Of a stretch of DNA of 64,000 nucleotides, positions 27,978-35,191 are shown piece by piece (the stretch's first letter is position 1; every line of letters starts with the position of its first letter). The DNA lies in the NCBI RefSeq assembly GCF_046254905.1, contig NZ_CP158016.1, forward strand, positions 2,790,001 to 2,854,000, written 5' to 3'. The stretch is from Pseudaeromonas aegiceratis. Its GTDB lineage: Bacteria; Pseudomonadota; Gammaproteobacteria; Enterobacterales; Aeromonadaceae. Position numbers and translations under genes: made by a program. The notes below the pieces were generated by a model, which was given only the letters and a program-made list of their open reading frames with translations, was not told the origin of the DNA and did not search any database.

Positions 27978-29081
27978 TTACAGCAACACCATGTCATCAC
28001 GGTGGATGGCCACCGGGCCGTATCCATAGCCCAGGCAGGCCTCGATTTCATCAGAGTGGCGACCGGCGATCTGCTGCAGATCGTCGGAGGCATAGCGGGA
28101 GATGCCCCGGGCCAGCTCGCGTCCCTCCCGGTTGACGATGCGCACCGCCTCGCCCCGCTCGAACTGGCCCGTGAGCGCCACTATGCCCTTGGGCAGCAGG
28201 CTGGAGCCCTTGTGCTGCACCGCCCGCTCGGCCCCCTCGTCGATGACGATCTCGCCATGGGGCGGCGGACCGGCCAGGATCCAACTCTTACGGCTCTCCA
28301 GCGGGGTAGCGATGGCCGGGAAGCGGGTGCCCACCCGCTCGCCCCGGGCCAACCGACCAATGACTTCCGGCAACTGGCCGGTGGCGATCACTACCTCGAT
28401 ACCGGCACGGCGCGCCACATCGGCCGCCTGCAGCTTGGTGGCCATGCCGCCGGTACCCAGGCCGCTGACGCTGTCACCGGCCAGTTTGCGCAGGGTGTCA
28501 TCTATGGTCTGCACTTCTTCGATCAGTTGGGCATCCGGGTTGGATCTGGGATCGGCGGTGAACAGGCCGCGCTGATCGGTCAGCAGGATCAACAGATCCG
28601 CATCCGCCAGGATGGCCGCCCGAGCGGACAGGTTGTCGTTGTCCCCCACCTTGATCTCGGCGGTGGCCACGGCGTCATTTTCGTTGATCACCGGAATGAT
28701 ACGGTGATGCAACAGGGTATGCATGGTATCCCGGGCATTGAGAAAGCGCTCCCTGTCCTCCAGATCCGCCCGCGTCAGCAGCATCTGACCGATATGCAGG
28801 TTGTAGATGCCGAACAGGCTCTGCCAGATCTGCAGCAGATGGCTCTGGCCCACCGCCGCCAGCATCTGCTTGTGGGGCATGGTGGCGGGCAGCTTGGGAT
28901 GCCCCAAGGCCTCACGCCCGGCCGCCTGGGCCCCGGAAGTCACCACGACAATATGGTGACCCTGGCGGTGTAGGGCGGCGCACTGGCGGACCAGCTCCAC
29001 CATGTGGGCGCGATCAATGCGATTGGTGCCGCCGGTGAGGATGCTGGTCCCCAACTTGACGACTATGGTCTTCTTGTCCAT
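27978..29081 (-). CDS. proB: Glutamate 5-kinase ProB
   Basis: The protein has 367 residues, the same as in E. coli. It phosphorylates glutamate as the committed step of proline synthesis and is feedback-inhibited by proline in the family. The amino-acid-kinase domain shows VVKLGTSILTGG, VTSGAQAAGREALG, PVINENDAVAT, VGDNDNLSARAA and GTGGMATKLQAA. A C-terminal PUA domain (about 275-367, PKGIVALTGQFERGEAVRIV) is present. The ATG at 29081 gives the conserved start MDKKTIVVKLG; a GTG four codons upstream is less likely. Neither start has a strong ribosome binding site. It lies downstream of crl, as in the E. coli order crl-(phoE)-proB-proA. Confidence 0.96.
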   Translation of the reverse strand: MDKKTIVVKLGTSILTGGTNRIDRAHMVELVRQCAALHRQGHHIVVVTSGAQAAGREALGHPKLPATMPHKQMLAAVGQSHLLQIWQSLFGIYNLHIGQMLLTRADLEDRERFLNARDTMHTLLHHRIIPVINENDAVATAEIKVGDNDNLSARAAILADADLLILLTDQRGLFTADPRSNPDAQLIEEVQTIDDTLRKLAGDSVSGLGTGGMATKLQAADVARRAGIEVVIATGQLPEVIGRLARGERVGTRFPAIATPLESRKSWILAGPPPHGEIVIDEGAERAVQHKGSSLLPKGIVALTGQFERGEAVRIVNREGRELARGISRYASDDLQQIAGRHSDEIEACLGYGYGPVAIHRDDMVLL

Positions 29082-29186
29082 CGGAAATACCACGGAATAC
29101 GGAGTGCCTCTTTATACCGAGGCAACTGGCAGGCTGCAATGGGATTTTGGCCGGCCGCCCCTGGGGACGACCGGGGAAAACCAGCC

Positions 29187-29597
29187 TCAGGCGGGCTCGA
29201 CGCTGGCCTGGATGTCAGGCTGGCTGGCGGGGGAGGCTGGGGTCTGCACCAACTGCATCTGCCACTTGGTCAGCAGGGCTTCCAGCCGACCGAGAAACTG
29301 CTGCCGGCTGGCGCCCAGGGCGGACTGATGCTTGGCCGGCGGGGTGGCGGCCTCCCAGATCCCCTCCTTGCTGAACAGGCCAAACTCGCTCTTCATGGCA
29401 AAGCCGCTGTCGCAGGGGGTCAGTTCCAGCCACCAGCCCCAGAACTCCCGCAGCTCGGGTTCATGCTTGAGGTTGAGGCACACTTCCAGACAATCAAAGA
29501 AGTAACGCTGGCCGTCACTCTGCTCGGGGCGCAGGTAGGGGCCCAGTTGCATGAAGGCATCCTGGGTGTGTCTTCCATTGGGTTGCGTCGCTGTCAT
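29187..29597 (-). CDS. crl: Sigma-S assembly factor Crl
   Basis: The protein has 136 residues (E. coli 133). Crl binds the stationary-phase sigma factor RpoS and favours its assembly with core RNA polymerase. Conserved stretches are LGPYLR, RYFFDCLEVCLNLK, ELREFWGWWLELTP and SEFGLFSKEGIWE. The tail after residue 115 is a variable Gln/Pro/Ala-rich segment. I chose the ATG at 29597, which has GGAGGAGA just upstream, over a start six codons earlier. Its place between frsA and proB follows the E. coli neighbourhood. Presence of crl implies a general stress response run by RpoS in this organism. Confidence 0.92.
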   Translation of the reverse strand: MTATQPNGRHTQDAFMQLGPYLRPEQSDGQRYFFDCLEVCLNLKHEPELREFWGWWLELTPCDSGFAMKSEFGLFSKEGIWEAATPPAKHQSALGASRQQFLGRLEALLTKWQMQLVQTPASPASQPDIQASVEPA

Positions 29598-29645
29598 GTC
29601 TCCTCCACGGGCCACTGATGGTCAATTCCACCACCAGTCTACCCG

Positions 29646-30914
29646 TCAAAGATTGAAGTGAAGTTTCAGCCAGTCACAAGTTTCACTTAAGGCCTTCTCA
29701 AACACCTCTTTCATGGGCAGCTTGTCCATCACCACCGCCTTGCCGTAATGGCTGGAAGACGCCAGGGTGCGGATGTCCGACTCGGGGCAGATGAAATCCT
29801 GCTTGTGGCCGATGCTGAGGATGGGCACCCGGGTGCGGGTCACCCCCACCAGCCCCTGCCGCTTGAGGGAGAAGACCTGACACTGGGTCTGCAGGTTGTC
29901 CCAGTTGACGGCATCCTCCCCCAACCGGTTGGCCAGGCTGGCCCGCATCATGGGCGGCGAGCGGTTGAACAGGGCCGGGTCCATAAAGTACTGATTGAGA
30001 CCTGGACCTATGCACACCGCCAGCTTGAGGTGTGCCGGCTCCAGATAGGCCAGGCGGGCGGCGATGTTGCCCGCCAGGCGGAACCCCACCATGCCGATGC
30101 GCTGGCTGTCCACCCAGGGCAGATCCTTGATGTGATGCAGCACGGCCTGGTGCAGCCGGCTGGAGTCCTGCACCAGGGGCCAGTGGCTGGCATAGCCGAT
30201 GCCGGGCATGTCCAGGGAGAGCATGCCGATCCCCAAGGGCTTGAGGTGCTCCTTGAAGAAGCGGTAGAAGTCCATCTGCAGGCTGTCGATGCTGCCGCTG
30301 ACCATGACGATGGGCACGGGCCTGTCTTCCACTGGCAGGTGCAGGTAGCCCAGGATCTCCTTGCCGCGGAACGGCACCTTGATGAGTTTGAGGGGCACCT
30401 TGAACAGACGGCCGGCCTCGCGATAGGCCTGGTTGGCCAGCAGTTGGGCCTGTTCTGCCAGCTCATCGCCCTTGAGGTGGGGATAGCTGGCGATGGAGTA
30501 GTAGCGAGTGGCCTTGAGGTAGGCCGCCTTGGCACGGCGCTGCTCGCCGACCCGCTCCAGCTCCTTGCCCAGCTTCTGGTACTGGCCGGCGGTCTGGCTC
30601 CATTCATAGATCCAGTTGCCCGGCAGGTAGCCCTGTACCGTATCCAGCAGTTGGTCATGGGTACGTTTGGACTCGGAGTTGGCGATGCGCGCCAGGATTT
30701 CCTCAATCTCGATGGGCTCAGCCCCCTGCCAGATCCAGAAGGCGCGCCGCAGCAGGCGATACCAGGCGCTGGAACAGAGCCCCTCGAGCAGCACCTGCTC
30801 CCCCGGGCTGACGCACAGCGGTTCGGCCGAGTTGGAGATCATGGAGGTTTCCTGGATCTTGCGCTGATGGCTGAACAACTTTTCGCTGAGGTTGAGAATT
30901 TCAGGCTCGGACAT
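29646..30914 (-). CDS. frsA: FrsA-family alpha/beta-hydrolase-fold protein
   Basis: The protein has 422 residues (E. coli FrsA 414) and the same domain order. An N-terminal helical part contains WYRLLRRAFWIWQG and LPGNWIYEW. An alpha/beta-hydrolase domain with VSGSIDSLQMDFYRF, LGIGMLSLDMPGIGYAS and RIGMVGFRLAGNIAARLAYLE follows. At the nucleophile elbow the usual G-x-S-x-G is G-F-R-L-A, so the serine is missing, as also in E. coli FrsA (GFRFG). Reported roles are controversial: a partner of the IIA-Glc phosphotransferase protein, or an enzyme in fermentative metabolism. The ATG at 30914 is chosen over a TTG three codons upstream. The gene is now separated from gpt by an IS copy. Confidence 0.9.
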   Translation of the reverse strand: MSEPEILNLSEKLFSHQRKIQETSMISNSAEPLCVSPGEQVLLEGLCSSAWYRLLRRAFWIWQGAEPIEIEEILARIANSESKRTHDQLLDTVQGYLPGNWIYEWSQTAGQYQKLGKELERVGEQRRAKAAYLKATRYYSIASYPHLKGDELAEQAQLLANQAYREAGRLFKVPLKLIKVPFRGKEILGYLHLPVEDRPVPIVMVSGSIDSLQMDFYRFFKEHLKPLGIGMLSLDMPGIGYASHWPLVQDSSRLHQAVLHHIKDLPWVDSQRIGMVGFRLAGNIAARLAYLEPAHLKLAVCIGPGLNQYFMDPALFNRSPPMMRASLANRLGEDAVNWDNLQTQCQVFSLKRQGLVGVTRTRVPILSIGHKQDFICPESDIRTLASSSHYGKAVVMDKLPMKEVFEKALSETCDWLKLHFNL

Positions 30915-30977
30915 GGCAAACAACGGCGTGCTAGGGAAGATAGCTCTTATGATGGGCAGATTGCGGTAAAAAGAAAA

Positions 30978-30990
30978 GGCTCCCCGGGGG
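30978..30990. repeat. Left target-site duplication of IS copy 1 (13 bp)
   Basis: GGCTCCCCGGGGG is repeated exactly at 32416-32428. The sequence is half of a terminator hairpin, AAAGGCTCCCC-GGGGGAGCCTTT, that is rebuilt when the IS is removed on paper. Confidence 0.93.
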
Positions 30991-30991
30991 T

Positions 30992-31026
30992 AATGCCAGT
31001 CAGTTAAGCCTGACTGGCATTGTTTT
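30992..31026 (+). terminator. Left-end hairpin of IS copy 1 with T-run
   Basis: AATGCCAGTCA pairs with TGACTGGCATT across an 8-base loop and is followed by GTTTTT. It can stop transcripts that enter the IS from its left side. The stop codon of the transposase lies in the loop. Confidence 0.75.
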
Positions 31027-32332
31027 TACTAGGTTTTCTCGTCGCATACTTCTGTGGTTTGGCTTTGACACACCTGGGATAACTTCGTTCTCGGCGGGCA
31101 GGTAACTTGAACTGCTCCGCCTGTTTGTCCATGTCGGCGACGCGGGCTGGAATATTCCCCGGTGATACGAACGGCAGGCAACTGAGCTCATGCAGCAGAT
31201 ACACCGATGCCATGTGAAAGCTCAGCTGGCTGGCCGTATAGCCTTTTAAGCTCGCCGCCATTCTAACCATCTGATATCTCAGCAGGTTATAGGCCAATAC
31301 CAAGCCCCATAGCTCCTGCCTTACTCCATCGGGTTTCTTGCTGCGCAGCGTCAGCCTGTGCTGTTGCAGGCTCTGTTTCATCTCCCGATAGCCCAGCTCG
31401 ATTTCCCAGCGATTCTGGTATAGCTCCATCAACTCGCTGGCCGGGAAGCGCATCGGGTCGGTGAGCGACGTCAGCACCTGGCGCTCCTTGCCATTCACCG
31501 TCCGGGTCAGCAGCCGGGCTTCGAATTGCTCCGGTAACTCGCTCCACTTCTTCTTGGCCTGCGGACTGGCGGTGAGACGTACCAGCGCATCCTGCCGCCC
31601 CAGCTTGCGGATGACCTCGTATTGCGTGCCCTTCTTCAGCGGAATAAGCCAGTGACGGGCCACGCCCTGGCGTTGCCAGGCGTGTAGCAATCCCAGTGAG
31701 TAGAAGCCCTTATCGAACAGGGTCAGGCTGTTATCGGGTGTTTTTTCAATGAGTTGCTCTGCCAGCACCATCTCGTTCACCGCACAGGAGTCCATCACGG
31801 TCTGGGTCAGCAGGTGGCTGGTCAGCTCCATCTGACACAACATGCGTACCTGGGGATACTGCGTCTCGCCCTGGCCGGTTTTCGACTTGGCAAAGGCACC
31901 GGCATTGTCCTGGGTATCGGGGGTGCGCCAGACCACCCCATCGACGGCCAGCAGCTGCAAGCCGGCCCAGGTTGGGTGCTGACACTGCTGATGCCAGAGC
32001 GTAGCGGTCTGCTGGAACACCTGTTGAACGGCTCGGTCAGCCAGTTTTTGGCGCGCCTGGATGAAGGCACTGGGAACGACGAATGGCCGGTCGCCGGGTA
32101 ACAGGATATCGAGCTGGTTGGCCAATTGGGTCATGGGGACGTGACGAAACAAGGACATACCGATAATGGCCCACAGCACCCGCTCCATGGGCATGCGCCG
32201 TCGACGCAGGGAGACCGAGCCTGTCTTGGCCAGGCAGGCCTGCACCAGTTCAGGTGACAGCAGGTCAGACAGGGACTCAAATTTTCCGGGAGGACAGGCG
32301 TGAATGAAGTCGAGAGCTTGGTCGATGCGCAT
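31004..32332 (-). CDS. IS4-family transposase (DDE), copy 1
   Basis: The protein has 442 residues from the ATG at 32332; a TTG seven codons upstream lies inside a hairpin and is less likely. An N-terminal IS4-type domain (SLSDLLSPELVQACLAKTG, RRRRMPMERVLW) precedes the DDE catalytic core. The first Asp is in LAVDGVVWRTPD and the second in TLFDKGFYS. The Glu sits in the IS4 signature YQNRWEIELGYREMK, which fits Y-(2)-R-(3)-E-(6)-K exactly. The frame is intact, so the enzyme should be active for cut-and-paste transposition. It differs from copy 2 at two residues: Arg instead of Cys in LHAWQ-x-QGVARH, and Phe instead of Leu in LPEQ-x-EARLL. Confidence 0.95.
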   Translation of the reverse strand: MRIDQALDFIHACPPGKFESLSDLLSPELVQACLAKTGSVSLRRRRMPMERVLWAIIGMSLFRHVPMTQLANQLDILLPGDRPFVVPSAFIQARQKLADRAVQQVFQQTATLWHQQCQHPTWAGLQLLAVDGVVWRTPDTQDNAGAFAKSKTGQGETQYPQVRMLCQMELTSHLLTQTVMDSCAVNEMVLAEQLIEKTPDNSLTLFDKGFYSLGLLHAWQRQGVARHWLIPLKKGTQYEVIRKLGRQDALVRLTASPQAKKKWSELPEQFEARLLTRTVNGKERQVLTSLTDPMRFPASELMELYQNRWEIELGYREMKQSLQQHRLTLRSKKPDGVRQELWGLVLAYNLLRYQMVRMAASLKGYTASQLSFHMASVYLLHELSCLPFVSPGNIPARVADMDKQAEQFKLPARRERSYPRCVKAKPQKYATRKPSKNNASQA

Positions 32333-32333
32333 A

Positions 32334-32369
32334 AAAAATCCGAAACCCAACAAGGAGTTTCGGATTTTT
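32334..32369 (-). terminator. Right-end hairpin of IS copy 1, just before the transposase start
   Basis: Read leftward, AAAAATCCGAAAC pairs with GTTTCGGATTTTT across a 10-base loop, and the T-run abuts the transposase ATG. Transcripts entering from the right (for example from gpt) should stop here or have the start codon region occluded. Confidence 0.8.
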
Positions 32370-32391
32370 ACACAGCCTGAGGATCGGTCAA
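32365..32391 (-). promoter_or_regulatory. Candidate transposase promoter in IS copy 1
   Basis: TTGACC at 32386-32391 and TAAAAA at 32365-32370 are 15 bp apart on the leftward strand, a short spacer. Transcription from it would start near 32357, after the first arm of the adjacent hairpin, so native mRNA would not form that hairpin. Confidence 0.4.
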
Positions 32392-32415
32392 TGGATCCTT
32401 AACTGATCGGCATTA

Positions 32416-32434
32416 GGCTCCCCGGGGGAGCCTT
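32416..32434 (-). terminator. gpt terminator hairpin, cut off from its T-run by the IS
   Basis: AAGGCTCCCC-CGGGGAGCC (leftward strand) survives next to gpt as part of the right target duplication (32416-32428). The T-run that should follow, TTTTCTTTTT, now lies beyond the IS at about 30970-30978. Termination of gpt probably depends on the IS right-end hairpin instead. Confidence 0.75.
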
Positions 32435-32439
32435 TGTCG

Positions 32440-32910
32440 TCATTCGGCGCTTTCGTCACACAAGGGCGACACGAAGGAGAGTGCCATGTCCCAGGGCTGT
32501 TCGATCCAGGTGTCCTGGGGGATGGCCACCTCGAAGTCATCCACCATGGATTCGCCCTTGGGCTTGGCAAAGATGGTGATGAACTTGCCCTTGGGATAGA
32601 GCTGGCGGATCACCTTGGCGGTGTTGCCGCTGTCCACCAGGTCGTCGACGATGAGGAAACCTTCCCCGTCGCCCTCGACCTTCTTGAGCACATGCAGGTC
32701 ACGCTGGTTGTCGTGATCATAGCTGGAGATGCAGATGGTATCGACGAAGCGGATACCCAGCTCCCGGGCCATCAGGGCGGCCGGTACCAGACCCCCCCGG
32801 CTGACGGCGATGATCCCCTTCCACTGATCGGCCGGCAGTTGTCGGCGAGCCAGACGACGGGCCTCGCGCTGCAGGTTGTCCCAGGATACGTAGAATTTTT
32901 TATTGCCCAT
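32440..32910 (-). CDS. gpt: Xanthine-guanine phosphoribosyltransferase Gpt
   Basis: The protein has 156 residues (E. coli 152). It converts guanine, xanthine and, less well, hypoxanthine to nucleotides using PRPP. Conserved stretches are QWKGIIAVSRGGLVPAALMARELGIR, ISSYDHDNQR, the PRPP-binding FLIVDDLVDSGNTA, and IPQDTWIEQPWDMALSFV. The ATG at 32910 gives MGNKKFYVSWDNLQ, matching the family N-terminus. Two upstream in-frame ATGs are less likely, and no start has a strong ribosome binding site. The gene continues the E. coli-like order gpt-frsA-crl-proBA, and a purine permease gene lies upstream on the same strand. Confidence 0.95.
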   Translation of the reverse strand: MGNKKFYVSWDNLQREARRLARRQLPADQWKGIIAVSRGGLVPAALMARELGIRFVDTICISSYDHDNQRDLHVLKKVEGDGEGFLIVDDLVDSGNTAKVIRQLYPKGKFITIFAKPKGESMVDDFEVAIPQDTWIEQPWDMALSFVSPLCDESAE

Positions 32911-32990
32911 GATGAACTCAACCATTTTCAAATTAATCAAACACTTGCCGCGCCATTAGCCGCCACGATCAAGCCGTCTTACCGCAGGTT

Positions 32991-33056
32991 CCGCCCCGAA
33001 GAGCTTATAGCAAGAGCCGGACCAGTCAGGACTGGTCTCTTGAACCTCGGGGTCGG
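32991..33056. other. Nested inverted repeat upstream of gpt
   Basis: CCGcCCCGA (32991-32999) pairs with TCGGGGtCGG (33047-33056). Inside this, CAAGAG pairs with CTCTTG and ACCAGTC with GACTGGT, forming one long hairpin with bulges. It lies about 80 bp before the gpt start codon, in a 390-bp gap. No T-run follows. It could be a structured mRNA leader, a small RNA or an old repeat. It does not resemble 6S RNA, 4.5S RNA or the purine riboswitch. Confidence 0.45.
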
Positions 33057-33221
33057 GAGTAGAGAGTGCATATAGCGCAGGTCCGGACACGAGAGGCTGC
33101 AGACTCGGTACGCTAAAGGTCGGCGATTTTACCGCCATTGCCGGCAAAAGGCGATGCGGTTGTCCGCAAATTCACCAATCCGCCAGCAGTGCCAATCCGT
33201 CCGTGACGGGCTGACAGTGAA

Positions 33222-33254
33222 CAAACGGGGCGGCATCCCGGATACCACCCCGTC
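33222..33254 (-). terminator. Probable terminator of the purine permease gene
   Basis: Read leftward, ACGGGGTGG pairs with CCGCCCCGT (one mismatch) and TTTG follows. It lies about 50 bp past the permease stop codon. Confidence 0.6.
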
Positions 33255-33302
33255 GACCCGCCCTCCATGGCGGTCAGGAGGCCACCTCGGTGGCTCTCGG
33301 GA

Positions 33303-34601
33303 TCAATGCACGCTAAAGAAGACGATGTGAGCCAGGAACAGCACCGCCAGCACCCAAACGCTGACGCTGACGTCCTTGGCCCGACCGCTCAGCAGCTTGA
33401 TGGCCGCGTAGCTGATGAAGCCCAGCTCAATGCCGTGGGCGATGGAGTAGGACAGCGGCATCATCAGGGTCACCACGGCTACCGGCGCGGCTTCGGTCAG
33501 ATCGGCCCACTTCACCTTGGCCAGGGAGGACATCATCAGGATGGCCACATAGAACAGGGCCCCGGCGGTGGCGTAGGCGGGAACCATGCCGGCCAAGGGA
33601 GCGAAGAACAGGGCCAGCAGGAACAGCACACCCACTGTGATGGCGGTCATACCGGTACGGCCACCGGCGGCCACACCGGAGGCACTCTCGATGTAGCTGG
33701 TGGTGGAAGAGGTACCCAGTGCGGCACCGGCCACGGTGGACAGGGCATCGGACATCAAGGCCTTGCCCAGACGTGGCAGACGGCCCTGGCTATCCAGCAT
33801 GCCGGCCTTGTCGGCCACGGCGATCAGGGTGCCGGAGGTGTCAAACAGGATGACGAACAGGAAGGCGAAGATGATGGAGATCATGCTGACGTTCATGGCG
33901 CCCATCACGTCCATCTTCAGCAGGGTCGGGGCAATGCTGGGCGGCGTGGAAACCAGCCCATGGTATTGCACATCCCCCAGGGCCAGGCCAATCAGGGTCA
34001 CGGCCAGGATGGCGTACAGCACGGCCCCCTTGATGTTGCGGTGAGCCATGGCGATGATCAGGATGAAGCCCAGCACGGCCAGGGCCGGCTGCAGGGCTGT
34101 CATGTCCCCCAGACCCACCAGGGTGGCCGGATTGTCCACCACGATACCGGCGTTTTTCAGGGCGATGAGGCCCAGAAACAGGCCGATACCGGCGCCGATC
34201 CCCAGACGCAGGGCCTCAGGGATGGAGTTGACGATCCACTCCCGCACCTTGAACAGGCTGAGGATCAGGAAGGCAACACCGGAGAGGAACACGGCGCCCA
34301 GCGCCACTTCCCAGCTGTAACCCATGCCCTTCACCACGCTGAAGGTAAAGAAGGCGTTCAGCCCCATGCCAGGAGCCTGGGCCACCGGGTAGTTGGCATA
34401 CAGGCCCATGATGAAGCAGCCGAAAGCGGCGGCCAGACAGGTGGCCACAAACACGGCGCCCTGATCCATGCCGGTCATGGACAGTATGCTGGGGTTGACG
34501 AAGATGATATAGGCCATGGTCAGGAAGGTGGTGATCCCTGCCAGTATCTCGGTGCGAACTGTGGTGTTGTGTTCGCTGAGCTTGAACAGTTTTTCCAACA
34601 T
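33303..34601 (-). CDS. Purine permease of the NCS2/AzgA type (guanine/hypoxanthine or adenine)
   Basis: The protein has 432 residues and about 13 hydrophobic segments. It shows family features of the AdeP/GhxP group: an N-terminal TEILAGITTFLTMAYIIFVNP, QAPGMGLNAFF, FDTSGTLIAVADKAG and TSSTTSYIESASGVAAGGRTG. The ATG at 34601 gives the conserved start MLEKLFKLSEHNTTVRTEI and has AAGGAA 9 bases upstream. The 46 codons open further upstream are not conserved. Being followed by gpt on the same strand suggests guanine or hypoxanthine as cargo, but adenine cannot be excluded. It is only distantly related to XanP at 9.7 kb. Confidence 0.88.
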   Translation of the reverse strand: MLEKLFKLSEHNTTVRTEILAGITTFLTMAYIIFVNPSILSMTGMDQGAVFVATCLAAAFGCFIMGLYANYPVAQAPGMGLNAFFTFSVVKGMGYSWEVALGAVFLSGVAFLILSLFKVREWIVNSIPEALRLGIGAGIGLFLGLIALKNAGIVVDNPATLVGLGDMTALQPALAVLGFILIIAMAHRNIKGAVLYAILAVTLIGLALGDVQYHGLVSTPPSIAPTLLKMDVMGAMNVSMISIIFAFLFVILFDTSGTLIAVADKAGMLDSQGRLPRLGKALMSDALSTVAGAALGTSSTTSYIESASGVAAGGRTGMTAITVGVLFLLALFFAPLAGMVPAYATAGALFYVAILMMSSLAKVKWADLTEAAPVAVVTLMMPLSYSIAHGIELGFISYAAIKLLSGRAKDVSVSVWVLAVLFLAHIVFFSVH

Positions 34602-35191
34602 GGGTTCTCGGTTCCTTGGAGAGTTAATATTCCCTTCCCCGCTCGACCCGCCTTCCTCCCCGCGGGAAAAGACGGACGCCGCTGTCCGGATGCCAACCAG
34701 CGGGCGTTGATCCGGCAAGTTGACCAGAAAACAAAACAAGCCCCCAAAAAGTGGCGGCCGATTCGGAGAGGATCGCTAAAATTTCGCGCAATTATAGAGA
34801 GGCACCTTGCCATTTACTAGCCTGGCCGGGCGCCTGAAAACGTTATTTCGTGGTAAAAAAACACCAGCTAGGCCCCTTTCCCAACCATTGGGCAAATTTG
34901 ACTCCTTTATCAGGAATGGGGCCCAGGCACAGGGCAAAACCCCCGTTCTCGCCCGCCATGAGCCTCGCTGCCGGGCATGCCACAGGCGCTGACAGCGATA
35001 CCCTCTGCCTATCGGTAGGCCTGGCTGAAGTTATCACTACCAAGGGAGCCTTATGCTTTTTTCGTGCCTGAATTTGCCGGTAAACAGCAGCGTATTATGG
35101 TGACCGCCCCGAGGGCTGACACCCGAGATCCTTCTCGCTATGATGCAGCCAGATCACCACTTTGCCGACTGTGCCAGCCTAAGGAGCCAGC
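34602..35191. other. 590-bp divergent promoter region between purine permease and pepD
   Basis: No gene is visible. On the leftward strand a perfect -10 TATAAT lies at 34791-34796, with a poor -35 near 34814-34819. This predicts a permease mRNA leader of about 180 bases. A PurR-like right half-site, AACGTTTTC, lies near 34834-34849. The half towards pepD (about 34860-35190) shows nothing I can assign beyond the AAGGAG site of pepD. I looked for a purine riboswitch and did not see one. Confidence 0.5.
34791..34796 (-). promoter_or_regulatory. -10 element of the purine permease promoter
   Basis: TATAAT on the leftward strand matches the sigma-70 consensus exactly and lies 190 bp before the permease start. 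The -35 region is weak (AGTAAA at 17-bp spacing), which would suit an activated promoter. Confidence 0.5.

Larger units (their letters stand above)
30991..32415 (-). mobile_element. IS4-family insertion sequence, copy 1 (1425 bp)
   Basis: The element is bounded by imperfect terminal inverted repeats: TAATGCCAGTCAGTTAAG at the left and the complement of TAATGCCGATCAGTTAAG at the right (16 of 18 identical). Exact 13-bp duplications flank it. It holds one transposase gene. Near the left end is a hairpin plus T-run reading rightward (30992-31026), and near the right end one reading leftward (32334-32369). The insertion point is the centre of the terminator hairpin downstream of gpt. Copy 2 is at 59781-61205. 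The two differ at 11 bases, all between 31463 and 31840 of this copy. Confidence 0.96.
32911..33302. other. Intergenic region between purine permease and gpt
   Basis: This 392-bp gap carries a terminator for the permease (33222-33254), the nested inverted repeat at 32991-33056, and presumably the gpt promoter. Leftward -10-like sequences such as TATAAG and TATATG occur, but none has a good -35 at proper spacing. No open frame here looks like a gene. Confidence 0.5.

Noticed and set aside
33267..34820. Open frame of 517 codons opposite the purine permease
   Set aside because: Gln/Gly/His-rich antisense sequence. The permease on the minus strand has clear family motifs.
34602..34860. Purine riboswitch in the permease leader
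   Set aside because: The conserved three-way junction core was not found, and such riboswitches are rare in this group.
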